DNA from: Lysobacterales bacterium
GTDB lineage: Bacteria > Pseudomonadota > Gammaproteobacteria > Xanthomonadales > SZUA-38
Length of the DNA: 64,000 bases
NCBI GenBank assembly: GCA_030065125.1
Contig: JASJDM010000014.1
Location: forward strand, 23,403 to 87,402
Direction: 5' to 3'
Part shown: positions 26,623 through 33,933 of the stretch, in pieces
Layout of the letters: each line of letters opens with the position of its first letter
Position numbering within the stretch: the first letter of the stretch is position 1
The notes under the pieces: model-generated
Told to the model about the DNA's origin: nothing
Databases searched by the model: none
Seen by the model: only the letters and a program-made list of their open reading frames with translations
Program-made: the position numbers and the translations under genes

Positions 26623-27243
26623 ATGAGCTTCTACGACCGATACGTTCTACCTCACCTGGTACATCTCGCCTGCAAGAGCCGTACGATCCAGCACCAGCGC
26701 CGCAAAATCGTGCCGCGCGCCCACGGCAGGGTGCTGGAGATCGGCATGGGGTCCGGCCTGAACATTCCGTTCTACCAGCCATCCCGGGTGGAGTGGGTGT
26801 GGGGCCTGGAGCCCTCCCCGGAGATGCGCCGGAAGGCCAGAAGTCATCTGCAGGCAGCCGAGATCGAAGTCCGCTGGCTGGATTTCCCCGGCGAGGAGAT
26901 ACCGCTGGAAGATCACACCGTGGACACCGTTGTGGTGACCTACACCCTGTGCACCATACCCGACTGGCAAACCGCCCTTGGGCAAATGCGACGGGTGATC
27001 AAACCCGGCGGGGCACTGCTGTTCTGTGAACACGGCCAGGCGCCTGATCCAGCGGTTCAGCGATGGCAGCAGCGCATCAACCCTGTGTGGAAATCCATAG
27101 CCGGAGGCTGCCATCTGAACCGTCCGATTCCCGGGCTTCTGGAGCAGGGCGGCTTTCGGGTAAGCGACGTGGACACCATGTACCTGCCCGGGTCTCCCAG
27201 GTTCGCCAGCTTCAACTACTGGGGCAGGGCCGTCCCCGCCTGA
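26623..27243 (+). CDS. Class I SAM-dependent methyltransferase
   Basis: 206 residues. SAM-binding motif I VLEIGMGSGLN (about 37-47), motif II GLEPSPEMRRKA, motif post-II DFPGEEIPLEDHTVDTVV and motif III ALGQMRRVIKPGGALLFCEHG match the methyltransf_11/UbiE-like fold. The substrate is not predictable. Start is ATG 26623; an upstream in-frame ATG (26575) has a weaker setting and would add a basic, non-conserved tail. The next gene begins 3 bases after the stop, so it is co-transcribed with the ChaC-like and YciI-like genes. Confidence 0.85.
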   Translation: MSFYDRYVLPHLVHLACKSRTIQHQRRKIVPRAHGRVLEIGMGSGLNIPFYQPSRVEWVWGLEPSPEMRRKARSHLQAAEIEVRWLDFPGEEIPLEDHTVDTVVVTYTLCTIPDWQTALGQMRRVIKPGGALLFCEHGQAPDPAVQRWQQRINPVWKSIAGGCHLNRPIPGLLEQGGFRVSDVDTMYLPGSPRFASFNYWGRAVPA

Positions 27244-27245
27244 GC

Positions 27246-27785
27246 ATGGATCCGGGACACTGCAGCCACTGGGTTTTCGGCTACGGCTCGCTCATCTTCA
27301 AGGCCGATTTTCCCTTCGCTGAGGCCTGTCCGGCCAGCATCACCGGGTGGCAGCGGCGATTCTGGCAGGGATCCCACGATCATCGCGGCACACCGGACGC
27401 GCCCGGACGGGTGGTAACGCTGATTCCGACCCCCGACGCGGTCTGCCATGGCCTGGCCTACCGGGTGCCCGACGAGGTGTTCGATCACCTGGATCACCGC
27501 GAGAAAAACGGTTACCGTCGGCTGCAGGTGGCCATATCACTGCAGCACGGCCCCGTGGTGGAAGGCACCACCTACTATGCCGGCGCCGACAACGAAGCGT
27601 TTCTCGGCGCAGCACCCGACCACCGGATCGCCAGCCATATCCTGGCAAGCCAGGGCCCAAGCGGCAGTAACCTGGACTACCTGGAGAGACTGGCCAGGGC
27701 GTTGCGCCGGATGGGCTGCCCCGACAGCCATGTAGAGAACATCTTCCGGATCGCCCAGGAGCAGGCCGGATCGAACCTGGAGTGA
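27246..27785 (+). CDS. ChaC-type glutathione-specific gamma-glutamylcyclotransferase
   Basis: 179 residues of the ChaC branch of the GGCT fold, which cleaves glutathione to 5-oxoproline and Cys-Gly. VFGYGSLIFK (10-19) is the cavity motif, and FDHLDHREKNGY holds the glutamate (E in HREKNGY) that is catalytic in the family. It is preceded by a methyltransferase and followed 4 bases later by a YciI-like gene, with a terminator at 28286. Glutathione turnover is inference from the family. Confidence 0.85.
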   Translation: MDPGHCSHWVFGYGSLIFKADFPFAEACPASITGWQRRFWQGSHDHRGTPDAPGRVVTLIPTPDAVCHGLAYRVPDEVFDHLDHREKNGYRRLQVAISLQHGPVVEGTTYYAGADNEAFLGAAPDHRIASHILASQGPSGSNLDYLERLARALRRMGCPDSHVENIFRIAQEQAGSNLE

Positions 27786-27789
27786 GACC

Positions 27790-28101
27790 ATGATTTATGT
27801 CTTTGTCTGCCGCGACGCTGCCAACAGCCGGGAACTCCGGGCACTCTACCGCGACCAGCACCTGGCCTTTATCGAAACCGTCATGGACCAGGTCGCCGTG
27901 GCCGGCCCGTGTCTGCCGCCGGGCACAGACGACGCGAAGGCAGCCCAGGCCAGCATCCTGGCGTACCACGCAGACAGCCAGAAACAGGCTGAAGCACTGT
28001 TCCAACAGGATCCGTACTTCAACAACGGCATCTGGGAATCCTACGAAGTCTTCGCTCTGAAACCGGTGGTGGGAACCTGGATTGGCGGCAAAACCTGGTA
28101 A
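27790..28101 (+). CDS. YciI-like protein
   Basis: 103 residues of the YCII/dimeric alpha-beta barrel fold: YVFVCRDAANSRELRALYRDQHLAFIE, LPPGTDDAKAAQASILAYHADSQKQAEALFQQDPYFNNGIWESYEVFAL. Catalytic His (as in the HxxD/DP arrangement) appears as DQHLAF and DPYFNNG. Homologues catalyse chloride elimination or unknown reactions. Last gene of the methyltransferase/ChaC/YciI run. Confidence 0.78.
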   Translation: MIYVFVCRDAANSRELRALYRDQHLAFIETVMDQVAVAGPCLPPGTDDAKAAQASILAYHADSQKQAEALFQQDPYFNNGIWESYEVFALKPVVGTWIGGKTW

Positions 28102-28285
28102 AAGGGGACAAATCGGAGTTGCAACAGCCTATTTGTCAACGAGTGTTACAGAAACGGTTTGCGTGATGCCGTGCCGGTCAGCGGCGCCGACAGGGCGTAA
28201 TCTGTCACCATGGTTTGACAAGGCGAACCTGACCGGACTGGGACTCCTCTACCTCCCTCACTTTCCCAGTCCAAGTGCTGATTTT

Positions 28286-28311
28286 AGCGGGGCCTCGGCC
28301 CCGCTTTTTTT
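28286..28311 (+). terminator. Rho-independent terminator
   Basis: Arms AGCGGGGCC (28286-28294) and GGCCCCGCT (28297-28305) form a 9-bp perfectly complementary stem (tip pairs likely open), followed by a run of seven T. This is the clearest terminator in the window. It lies about 185 bases after the YciI-like gene, so it probably ends that run. Confidence 0.85.
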
Positions 28312-28410
28312 ATGGCTGCGAGATCCGCCGTCCGAAGTGGGCGATAGCAGGGTTGCAGGGCTCCCTCAATGCCTTGCCGATAGTTGCTTACGCGGACTTG
28401 CAGGCGCTGC

Positions 28411-28468
28411 GCAAAACGTGGTTTTGCTCCGCTTACGGCCTCCGGCCGTTGGCACATCCCTGTGCCAA
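28411..28468 (+). repeat. Three-hairpin dispersed repeat, copy A
   Basis: Three small perfect stems in tandem: GCAAAAC-3-GTTTTGC, ACGGCC-3-GGCCGT and TTGGCAC-6-GTGCCAA. Copy B at 59047-59106 is nearly identical over about 58 bases, and copy C at 28570-28628 is on the other strand. Compensating structure with little sequence change between copies suggests a mobile or selected structured element. Confidence 0.8.
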
Positions 28469-28569
28469 GGGGGGTCCTAAGTCAGCGACACAGTTCATCG
28501 CCTTGGATTTCAAACCACTAGCGCCCACGGGGGAATAATCGCCGATCTCTCAGGTAGAACGCTGCCTCT

Positions 28570-28628
28570 TTGGCACAGGGAGGTGCCAACGGCCGGAGGC
28601 CGTAAGGGATCCGGAAACCGCGTTTTCG
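28570..28628 (-). repeat. Three-hairpin dispersed repeat, copy C (inverted)
   Basis: Reverse-strand copy of the element at 28411, keeping the TTGGCAC-6-GTGCCAA stem and the ACGGCC-3-GGCCGT stem. The third stem is changed: AAAACGCGGTTT core with different flanks and a 6-base insertion (GGATCC-like) before the middle hairpin. Copies A and C face each other 101 bases apart, like paired REP units in a BIME. Confidence 0.7.
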
Positions 28629-28636
28629 GTTCCCGC

Positions 28637-28669
28637 CCGAGAGTTGACCATGGATGGTCAATCTCTCGG
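28637..28669. repeat. Hairpin in the intergenic array
   Basis: Left arm CCGAGAGTTGACC and right arm GGTCAATCTCTCGG pair over 13 bases with one bulged A, loop ATGGAT. It follows copy C directly. Confidence 0.6.
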
Positions 28670-28710
28670 ATGGACAATCGATGTGCCGACGCGCGAAGTG
28701 CGAGAGTGGA

Positions 28711-28729
28711 GCGAAAACCGCGTTTTCGC
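28711..28729. repeat. Hairpin GCGAAAAC/GTTTTCGC
   Basis: Perfect 8-bp stem with a 3-base loop. It repeats the AAAACNGCGTTTT theme of the first hairpin of the dispersed repeat. Confidence 0.6.
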
Positions 28730-28738
28730 GGAACGGCT

Positions 28739-28767
28739 GGGAGGCCGCCATGGAAGGCGGATCTCCC
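28739..28767. repeat. Imperfect hairpin near the 3' end of the BNR gene
   Basis: GGGAGGCCGCC (28739-28749) and GGCGGATCTCCC (28756-28767) pair through GGGAG/CTCCC and CGCC/GGCG with a mismatched centre. It lies 35 bases from the stop of the leftward BNR gene; no U tract, so only a possible 3' end structure. Confidence 0.4.
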
Positions 28768-28801
28768 AGATACACAAACCTGGCGGATCTTGCAGATCCA
28801 T

Positions 28802-31800
28802 TCAATTCACCGCCATCAGCCCGGATCGCCGCGCCAGGGTGTTGTACCGGGCCAGTTCGTCGTCCAGCAGATCCGACAGCTTTTCCAGTTCCTCACTGGC
28901 CTGGTCCCACAGCTCATCGCGCACGGCCACCATGGAGGCGGTGGGCGGATGGTCACCCATGTCGGCCAGCCGCATCACACCGGCCAGCTTGTCATTCAGG
29001 CGTATGGGGAAGTTAAGGGGGTCCTGGCGGCTTTCCATGCGGGTTTCATACAGCGATTTTTCAATGGCTGTCAGTTGCTCCACCAGCGACTTACCGGATT
29101 CCAGCAGTTTGTCGAATCGCGGGTCGTCTCCGATTCGCTGATTGACGCTGTTGACCTGGCCCCGCAGGTCACGGATCTCCCGGACGGCCCCGTGAACCTC
29201 GCTGATCCGGTCGCGCAGGCCCAGGACAAACTCGAACTGCGCACGGTAGTCAGCGGCAGTGGATGCCGACCTGGGATCCGGCCGTATCGAGAAGGCTACG
29301 GTCTCCTGCTGGTCACCCACGGTCAGTGTTGCCCGGTACTGCCCCGGCACCGCCCGGGGGCCTCGCAGCTGGCGGTTCCACAGCACCATTTTTTCGAAGG
29401 TTTCCGCCCCGGGATAGCGCAGGTCCCAGACGAATCGATTCAGGCCGGATTCGGTTTTCAGCAGCCGGTCATCGTCAAAGCGGTTCTTGGGCTTGTCTTT
29501 TTCGGCCGCCTCGTCATCCGCCGGCAGCCGCTCAAACCGGCGAATCAGTTCTCCACCTGCCGTTTCGATGTCCAGGAATACCGGCACGTCGTCGCCGGGG
29601 TCTTCAGCCAGCAGGTAGTGAAACACCACGCCATCCGGCGGATTCTGACCCATGTTCCGCGGCTTTTCGGCGCTGCCGTTGCGCAGCCGCCAGCCATCCC
29701 GCGGCGGAAACAGGTGGGCCGCTTTTTCAAACACCTCGTCGTCCAGGTTTCTGACCAGAGAAATATCGTCCAGGATCCAGTATCCCCGCCCCTGGGTGGC
29801 CGCGATCAGGTCGCCGTCCTTGATAGCCAGGTCGGTAATGGGCGAAATGGGCAGATTGCGCTGGAACGAGAACCATTCCTCCCCGTTGTTGAAGGACACG
29901 TACAGTCCCGACTCGGTGCCGGCGAACAGCAGGCCAGGCTGATCGGCATCGGCCCGGATTACCCGGGTGAAGTGGTCCCGGGCGATGCCGTCGGTGATCT
30001 TGCGCCACTTGCGGCCATAGTTCTCGGTATAGAACAGGTAGGGCCGGAAATCGTCGCTCTTGTAGGCGGTGGCCGCCAGGTACAGACCGCCGGGCAGGGT
30101 GGGGTGGGGCTCCAGGCTGTTGATCTGGATTTCCTCCGGCATACCCGACGGCGTGACCTCGTCCCAGGTCCCGCCGGCGTCCCGGCTGACGTGAACCAGG
30201 CCGTCATCGGATCCCGTCCACAGAACCCCGGGATCCTGCAGGGATTCAGCAATGGCGAAAATCGTGCCGTAGTACTCCACCGAGGTGTTGTCTTTGGTTA
30301 TCGGTCCGCCGGAAGGCCCCTGGCGTGCCTTGATGTTGCGGGTCAGGTCCCGGCTCAGGGCCTGCCAGGAATAGCCTTCGTCCTCGGAGACAAACAGCAC
30401 ATTAGCCGCCGCGTACAGCCGGTCGGGGTCATGGGGAGAAAACTGCAGCGGAAAATTCCAGTTGAACCGGTATTTCAACTCCGCCGCACCCCAACCCATG
30501 GGATTGTCCGGCCAGACGTTGACCGCCCGGCGGTCGCCGGTGCGATGGTCCAGGCGGATGAGAAATCCCCCGTAAGACCCGCCGTAGACGATATCCGGCT
30601 GATCCGGTTTGGCCACGATGTGCCCGCTTTCACCGCCGGCGGTAGGTTCCCAGTCACGCAGGCCGATGGCTGACCCGAAGGCCGACTGGGAGCGGATTCG
30701 GAGGGCGCTGTTGTCCTGCTGCCCGCCCAGCAGCCGGTAGGGGAACGCGTTGTCCACCGACACCCGGTACATCTGCGAGGTAGGCTGATTGTCCTGGCGG
30801 CTCCAGTTGATTCCGCCGTCGAAGCTGACGTTGGCGCCGCCGTCATTGGCTTGAATCATGCGCTGGTGGTCCGCCGGGTCGATCCAGAGATCGTGGTTGT
30901 CGCCATGGGGCGTGGGAATCTCCACGAACGAATTGCCGCCGTCCCGGGAACGGTGAAAGCGGACGTTGAGGACGTAGACGGTATCTTCGTTGATCGGATC
31001 GGCGGTTATGCGCGTGTAGTACCAGGCCCGCTGCCGCAGCTTGCGCTGCTTGTTGACCCGCGTCCACGTTTCACCGGCATCCCGGGAGCGAAACACGCCG
31101 CCTTCCCCGGCCTCCACAATGGCATACAGGTTGTCAGGATTGCTGGCCGACACGGAGATGCCGATGATACCCAGCGGTTTCCCGGGCATTCCGTCAGCAT
31201 CGCTCAACTCGGTCCAGCTGTCGCCACCGTCCACCGACTTCCACAGTCCCGACCCGGCGCCTCCGCTTTCCAGGCTGTAGGGCGTGCGCAGCACCCGCCA
31301 GGTCGATGCATACAGGATGCGTGGATTGGTTGGATCCATGGTCAGGTCCACCGCGCCGACCTCGTCGTTGACAAACAGGACCTTGTCCCAGCTGCGGCCA
31401 CCATCACTGCTGCGGAACACGCCTCGCTCATCATTGGGCCCGAACAGGTGGCCCAGCGCCGCCGCGTAAACCAGGTCAGGGTTGCGCGGGTGGATTACCA
31501 TGCGGGGAATATGCCGGCTGTCTTCCAGGCCGGAGCGTACCCAGGTCCGGCCGGCATCCGTGGACTTCCAGACGCCGTTGCCGTGGGACACATTGCCTCG
31601 GACGGTTTTCTCGCCGGTGCCCACGTAGATCACGTTGGGATCCCAGGCCGAAACCGCGACCGAACCGATAGAGCCGCCAAAAAAACCGTCAGACACGTTT
31701 TCCCAGCTCAGGCCGGCGTCCCGGGATTTCCAGACGCCACCGCCGGTGGAACCGAAGTAGTAGGTCTGGCGGTCCTGGGGAATGCCAGCCACCGCCGCGG

Positions 31801-31951
31801 ACCGACCGCCACGGTAAGGACCTACTTCGCGCCACTGCAGCCCCTCCAGGCGGTCGTCGGGAATACGGCTTACCTCGGCGTGTACCGGCAGCAGTCCGCC
31901 CAGCACAGCCAGCACAAAAGTCAGCGGCAAACGCGGTACCTTTACAGTCAC
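28802..31951 (-). CDS. Exported BNR/sortilin (VPS10)-like beta-propeller protein
   Basis: 1049 residues with a signal peptide (LPLTFVLAVLGGLLPVHA), GTG start. Many Asp-box/BNR motifs SxDxGxxW (WKSRDAGLSW, WKSTDAGRTW, FRSSDGGRSW, FRSRDAGETW, VSRDAGGTWD) spaced as in GH74-like or VPS10 ten-bladed propellers. The final 200 residues are helical (rich in E, L and R) and follow a beta domain. Such proteins are annotated as exo-sialidase-like or 'glycosyl hydrolase', but catalytic acids cannot be located with confidence, so the activity is unknown. It is divergent from the LuxR-type gene. Confidence 0.86.
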   Translation of the reverse strand: MTVKVPRLPLTFVLAVLGGLLPVHAEVSRIPDDRLEGLQWREVGPYRGGRSAAVAGIPQDRQTYYFGSTGGGVWKSRDAGLSWENVSDGFFGGSIGSVAVSAWDPNVIYVGTGEKTVRGNVSHGNGVWKSTDAGRTWVRSGLEDSRHIPRMVIHPRNPDLVYAAALGHLFGPNDERGVFRSSDGGRSWDKVLFVNDEVGAVDLTMDPTNPRILYASTWRVLRTPYSLESGGAGSGLWKSVDGGDSWTELSDADGMPGKPLGIIGISVSASNPDNLYAIVEAGEGGVFRSRDAGETWTRVNKQRKLRQRAWYYTRITADPINEDTVYVLNVRFHRSRDGGNSFVEIPTPHGDNHDLWIDPADHQRMIQANDGGANVSFDGGINWSRQDNQPTSQMYRVSVDNAFPYRLLGGQQDNSALRIRSQSAFGSAIGLRDWEPTAGGESGHIVAKPDQPDIVYGGSYGGFLIRLDHRTGDRRAVNVWPDNPMGWGAAELKYRFNWNFPLQFSPHDPDRLYAAANVLFVSEDEGYSWQALSRDLTRNIKARQGPSGGPITKDNTSVEYYGTIFAIAESLQDPGVLWTGSDDGLVHVSRDAGGTWDEVTPSGMPEEIQINSLEPHPTLPGGLYLAATAYKSDDFRPYLFYTENYGRKWRKITDGIARDHFTRVIRADADQPGLLFAGTESGLYVSFNNGEEWFSFQRNLPISPITDLAIKDGDLIAATQGRGYWILDDISLVRNLDDEVFEKAAHLFPPRDGWRLRNGSAEKPRNMGQNPPDGVVFHYLLAEDPGDDVPVFLDIETAGGELIRRFERLPADDEAAEKDKPKNRFDDDRLLKTESGLNRFVWDLRYPGAETFEKMVLWNRQLRGPRAVPGQYRATLTVGDQQETVAFSIRPDPRSASTAADYRAQFEFVLGLRDRISEVHGAVREIRDLRGQVNSVNQRIGDDPRFDKLLESGKSLVEQLTAIEKSLYETRMESRQDPLNFPIRLNDKLAGVMRLADMGDHPPTASMVAVRDELWDQASEELEKLSDLLDDELARYNTLARRSGLMAVN

Positions 31952-32046
31952 TGGAATGTCCCCTTGTTGAAGTACACCGGCAGCATACCGTGAGGGCTGT
32001 TCATCGCAAATGACGCGAGGCAGGAGGCTGATATGATCGGCAGGCG

Positions 32047-32460
32047 ATGAAACGGTGGATGATCGGCTACGGGTTTGTCATGGCCCTTGGAGCATTCGTG
32101 CTGACGTGGCTCGAGTATCAGCACGCGGTGCGCCTGTTCTCAACGGAAGCGTACATCCTGGTGCTGGCGGTGCTGTTCACGGCCATGGGTATCTGGGTGG
32201 GCCACAGGCTGACCGGTGCCCGGGGGAAAGAAGCATTCGAAAAAAACACCAGGGCCCTGCAGTCCCTGGGTATCAGCGAGCGCGAGTACCAGGTGCTCGA
32301 ACTGCTGGCCGAGGGCTGCACCAACAGGGAAATCGGCAACCGGCTGTTCATTTCCGCCAACACGGTGAAGACCCACCTGGCTCGCCTGTACGAAAAGCTC
32401 GAGGTGTCCCGCCGGACCCAGGCCATTCACCGGGCCAAGGCGCTTCGTTTAATCCCTTGA
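32047..32460 (+). CDS. Membrane-anchored LuxR-type (GerE) regulator
   Basis: 137 residues: two N-terminal transmembrane helices (about 7-24 and 36-52) with no sensor domain, then a LuxR/GerE HTH (SEREYQVLELLAEGCTNREIGNRLFISANTVKTHLARLYEKLEV). No receiver domain, so it is not phosphorelay-controlled in the usual way; the input may come from the membrane helices or a partner. A weak AT-rich hairpin overlaps the stop (32458-32478). The DUF4199 gene follows after 100 bases and may be its target or partner. Confidence 0.87.
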   Translation: MKRWMIGYGFVMALGAFVLTWLEYQHAVRLFSTEAYILVLAVLFTAMGIWVGHRLTGARGKEAFEKNTRALQSLGISEREYQVLELLAEGCTNREIGNRLFISANTVKTHLARLYEKLEVSRRTQAIHRAKALRLIP

Positions 32461-32560
32461 AAAACCTGAAATTTTTCAGAATCACCCGTTTGGATGATGG
32501 CGTGGTGGCCAAAAAACACTAACTTCGGAGCGGATCCGAACAGATGACTGGAGGCATCCC

Positions 32561-33094
32561 ATGAAAAAAATCATGTTCATCTACGGCGGCCTGTCAGGTG
32601 CCATCGTCATCAGCCTGGCCATTGCCAGTGTGGCGTTGTCGTCCAGTGAAACGGACTGGACCGTGGCAGAGTACCTGGGGTACCTGGTGATGCTGATTGC
32701 GCTCAGCATCATTTTCATGGGAATCAAGCGCTACCGGGACCAGGAACTGGGCGGCGTCATCCGCTTCGGGACGGCCCTTGGCCTTGGCCTGGGGATCGCC
32801 CTGGTGGCGTCCCTGGTTTACGTGGTGGCCTGGGAAGGGTACCTGGCCATCAGCGGCTATGAGTTCATGAACCAGTACGCTGAGGGCGTATTGCGCGCCG
32901 AGCAGGCGGCGGGTGCCAGCGAAGAGGCACTGGCAGCCATGCGCTCGGAGATGGAAGCGTTCCAACTGAAGTACGCCAATCCACTGTTCCGGCTGGGGAT
33001 CACTTTCCTGGAAATCTTCCCGGTGGGGCTGCTGATTTCACTGGTATCAGCGGCGGTGCTGCGCAACAGCAATATCCTGCCGGCACGCGGGTGA
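32561..33094 (+). CDS. DUF4199 membrane protein
   Basis: 177 residues with about four hydrophobic helices (10-27, 37-56, 69-91, 141-165), including the GIKRYRDQELGGVIRFGTALGLG stretch that is characteristic of DUF4199. The charged loop between helices 3 and 4 (EQAAGASEEALAAMRSEMEAF) is coiled. Function unknown. Good ribosome-binding site (GGAGG near 32550) before ATG 32561. Its proximity to the membrane LuxR-type gene is the only functional clue. Confidence 0.8.
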   Translation: MKKIMFIYGGLSGAIVISLAIASVALSSSETDWTVAEYLGYLVMLIALSIIFMGIKRYRDQELGGVIRFGTALGLGLGIALVASLVYVVAWEGYLAISGYEFMNQYAEGVLRAEQAAGASEEALAAMRSEMEAFQLKYANPLFRLGITFLEIFPVGLLISLVSAAVLRNSNILPARG

Positions 33095-33103
33095 TCTGGA
33101 GGC

Positions 33104-33721
33104 TCAGACCCGGCCGTTGAGTTCGTCCAGGTCCTTGCGCAGGTTCTTGACCCAGCGTCTGATCAGGGTCTTGGCGTGCCCGGTCTTGGTGATACCGCCG
33201 GGCATCACCCGGCTGCCGCTGCCCCAACGGACCAGGGCGGCCAGCTGTTCACCGGTCTCGGCATCCACGGTCTCCATTTCCACCGCCACGCCGCCCAGTC
33301 CGGCGCCGGTGAGCTTGGTGGCGATGTTGATGTTCAGGGCGCCCACCGTGGGGTCCAGGGCGGTGATTCCCAGTCGGAAGCGGGCCACGCCCGGGCCGGG
33401 TTCTTCGACGACCTCGTAGGGGTTCTCGCCGCTGGTCAGGGCCTCGGTCAACTCATCGACGAAAAACTGTTTCATCTCTTCCAATTCCTCGTCGGTGAAT
33501 TTCCGGTTCTCCGGATCCGGCTGGTACAGCATGGTCACGGGGTCGATGAGAAAGCTCTGGTAGCCCGCCAGCCTGTCGCTGATGTAGTAGTAGCGCTGGT
33601 CATCGCCTTTCTGCAGGCGGGAGTAGTCGCTGATAAACCCGGTCTGCTCCTGCTCCTTGACCGGTGCCGCACAGGCGACCAGCAGAATGACACTGGCAGG
33701 AAGGAGATTCTTGAGATCCAT
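33104..33721 (-). CDS. DUF3313 lipoprotein
   Basis: 205 residues, lipobox LLVAC near residue 17. The body (DRLAGYQSFLIDPVTMLYQ, TEALTSGENPYEVVEEPGPGVARFRLGITAL) has the DUF3313 pattern, a family of secreted/outer-membrane proteins of unknown role. The lipobox sets the start at ATG 33721; longer in-frame starts up to 33811 would hide the signal. Convergent with DUF4199 by about 10 bases. It may tie to the envelope. Confidence 0.78.
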   Translation of the reverse strand: MDLKNLLPASVILLVACAAPVKEQEQTGFISDYSRLQKGDDQRYYYISDRLAGYQSFLIDPVTMLYQPDPENRKFTDEELEEMKQFFVDELTEALTSGENPYEVVEEPGPGVARFRLGITALDPTVGALNINIATKLTGAGLGGVAVEMETVDAETGEQLAALVRWGSGSRVMPGGITKTGHAKTLIRRWVKNLRKDLDELNGRV

Positions 33722-33933
33722 TTGCGCCGTCCCTCGGACTAGTCCAGCAGGCATTGTAACCACGGTTTCGTGTCGGCATCGTGGATGTGCTGGAATTCGC
33801 CGGGAAGTCACAGCACCGGGCGCCGCACAATGGTTGCGGATATCGACCGATTCCGAGGTGACTTTTATTGCTGAATCAGCGACTTGGGCCCGACCGGCTG
33901 TACAGAATCCATACGCTGTAATAACGTATTAGC

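Larger units (their letters stand above)
28102..28801. other. 700-base convergent intergenic region packed with hairpins
   Basis: No gene recognised. It holds the terminator at 28286, two inverted copies of the three-hairpin repeat (28411-28468 and 28570-28628), and further stems at 28637-28669, 28711-28729 and 28739-28767. The two flanking genes converge on it, so the structures are read through only by terminating transcripts, and may function as REP/BIME-like or RNA-stabilising elements. Confidence 0.6.

Noticed and set aside
28583..30673. Long open frame (about 700 codons) on the plus strand opposite the BNR gene
   Set aside because: It is an antisense shadow of the BNR protein in G+C-rich DNA; the reverse strand has a signal peptide and clear Asp-box motifs, and the plus frame has no recognisable domain.
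32458..32478. Hairpin at the end of the LuxR-type gene as terminator
   Set aside because: The stem is A-T only and there is no following U run; too weak to call.
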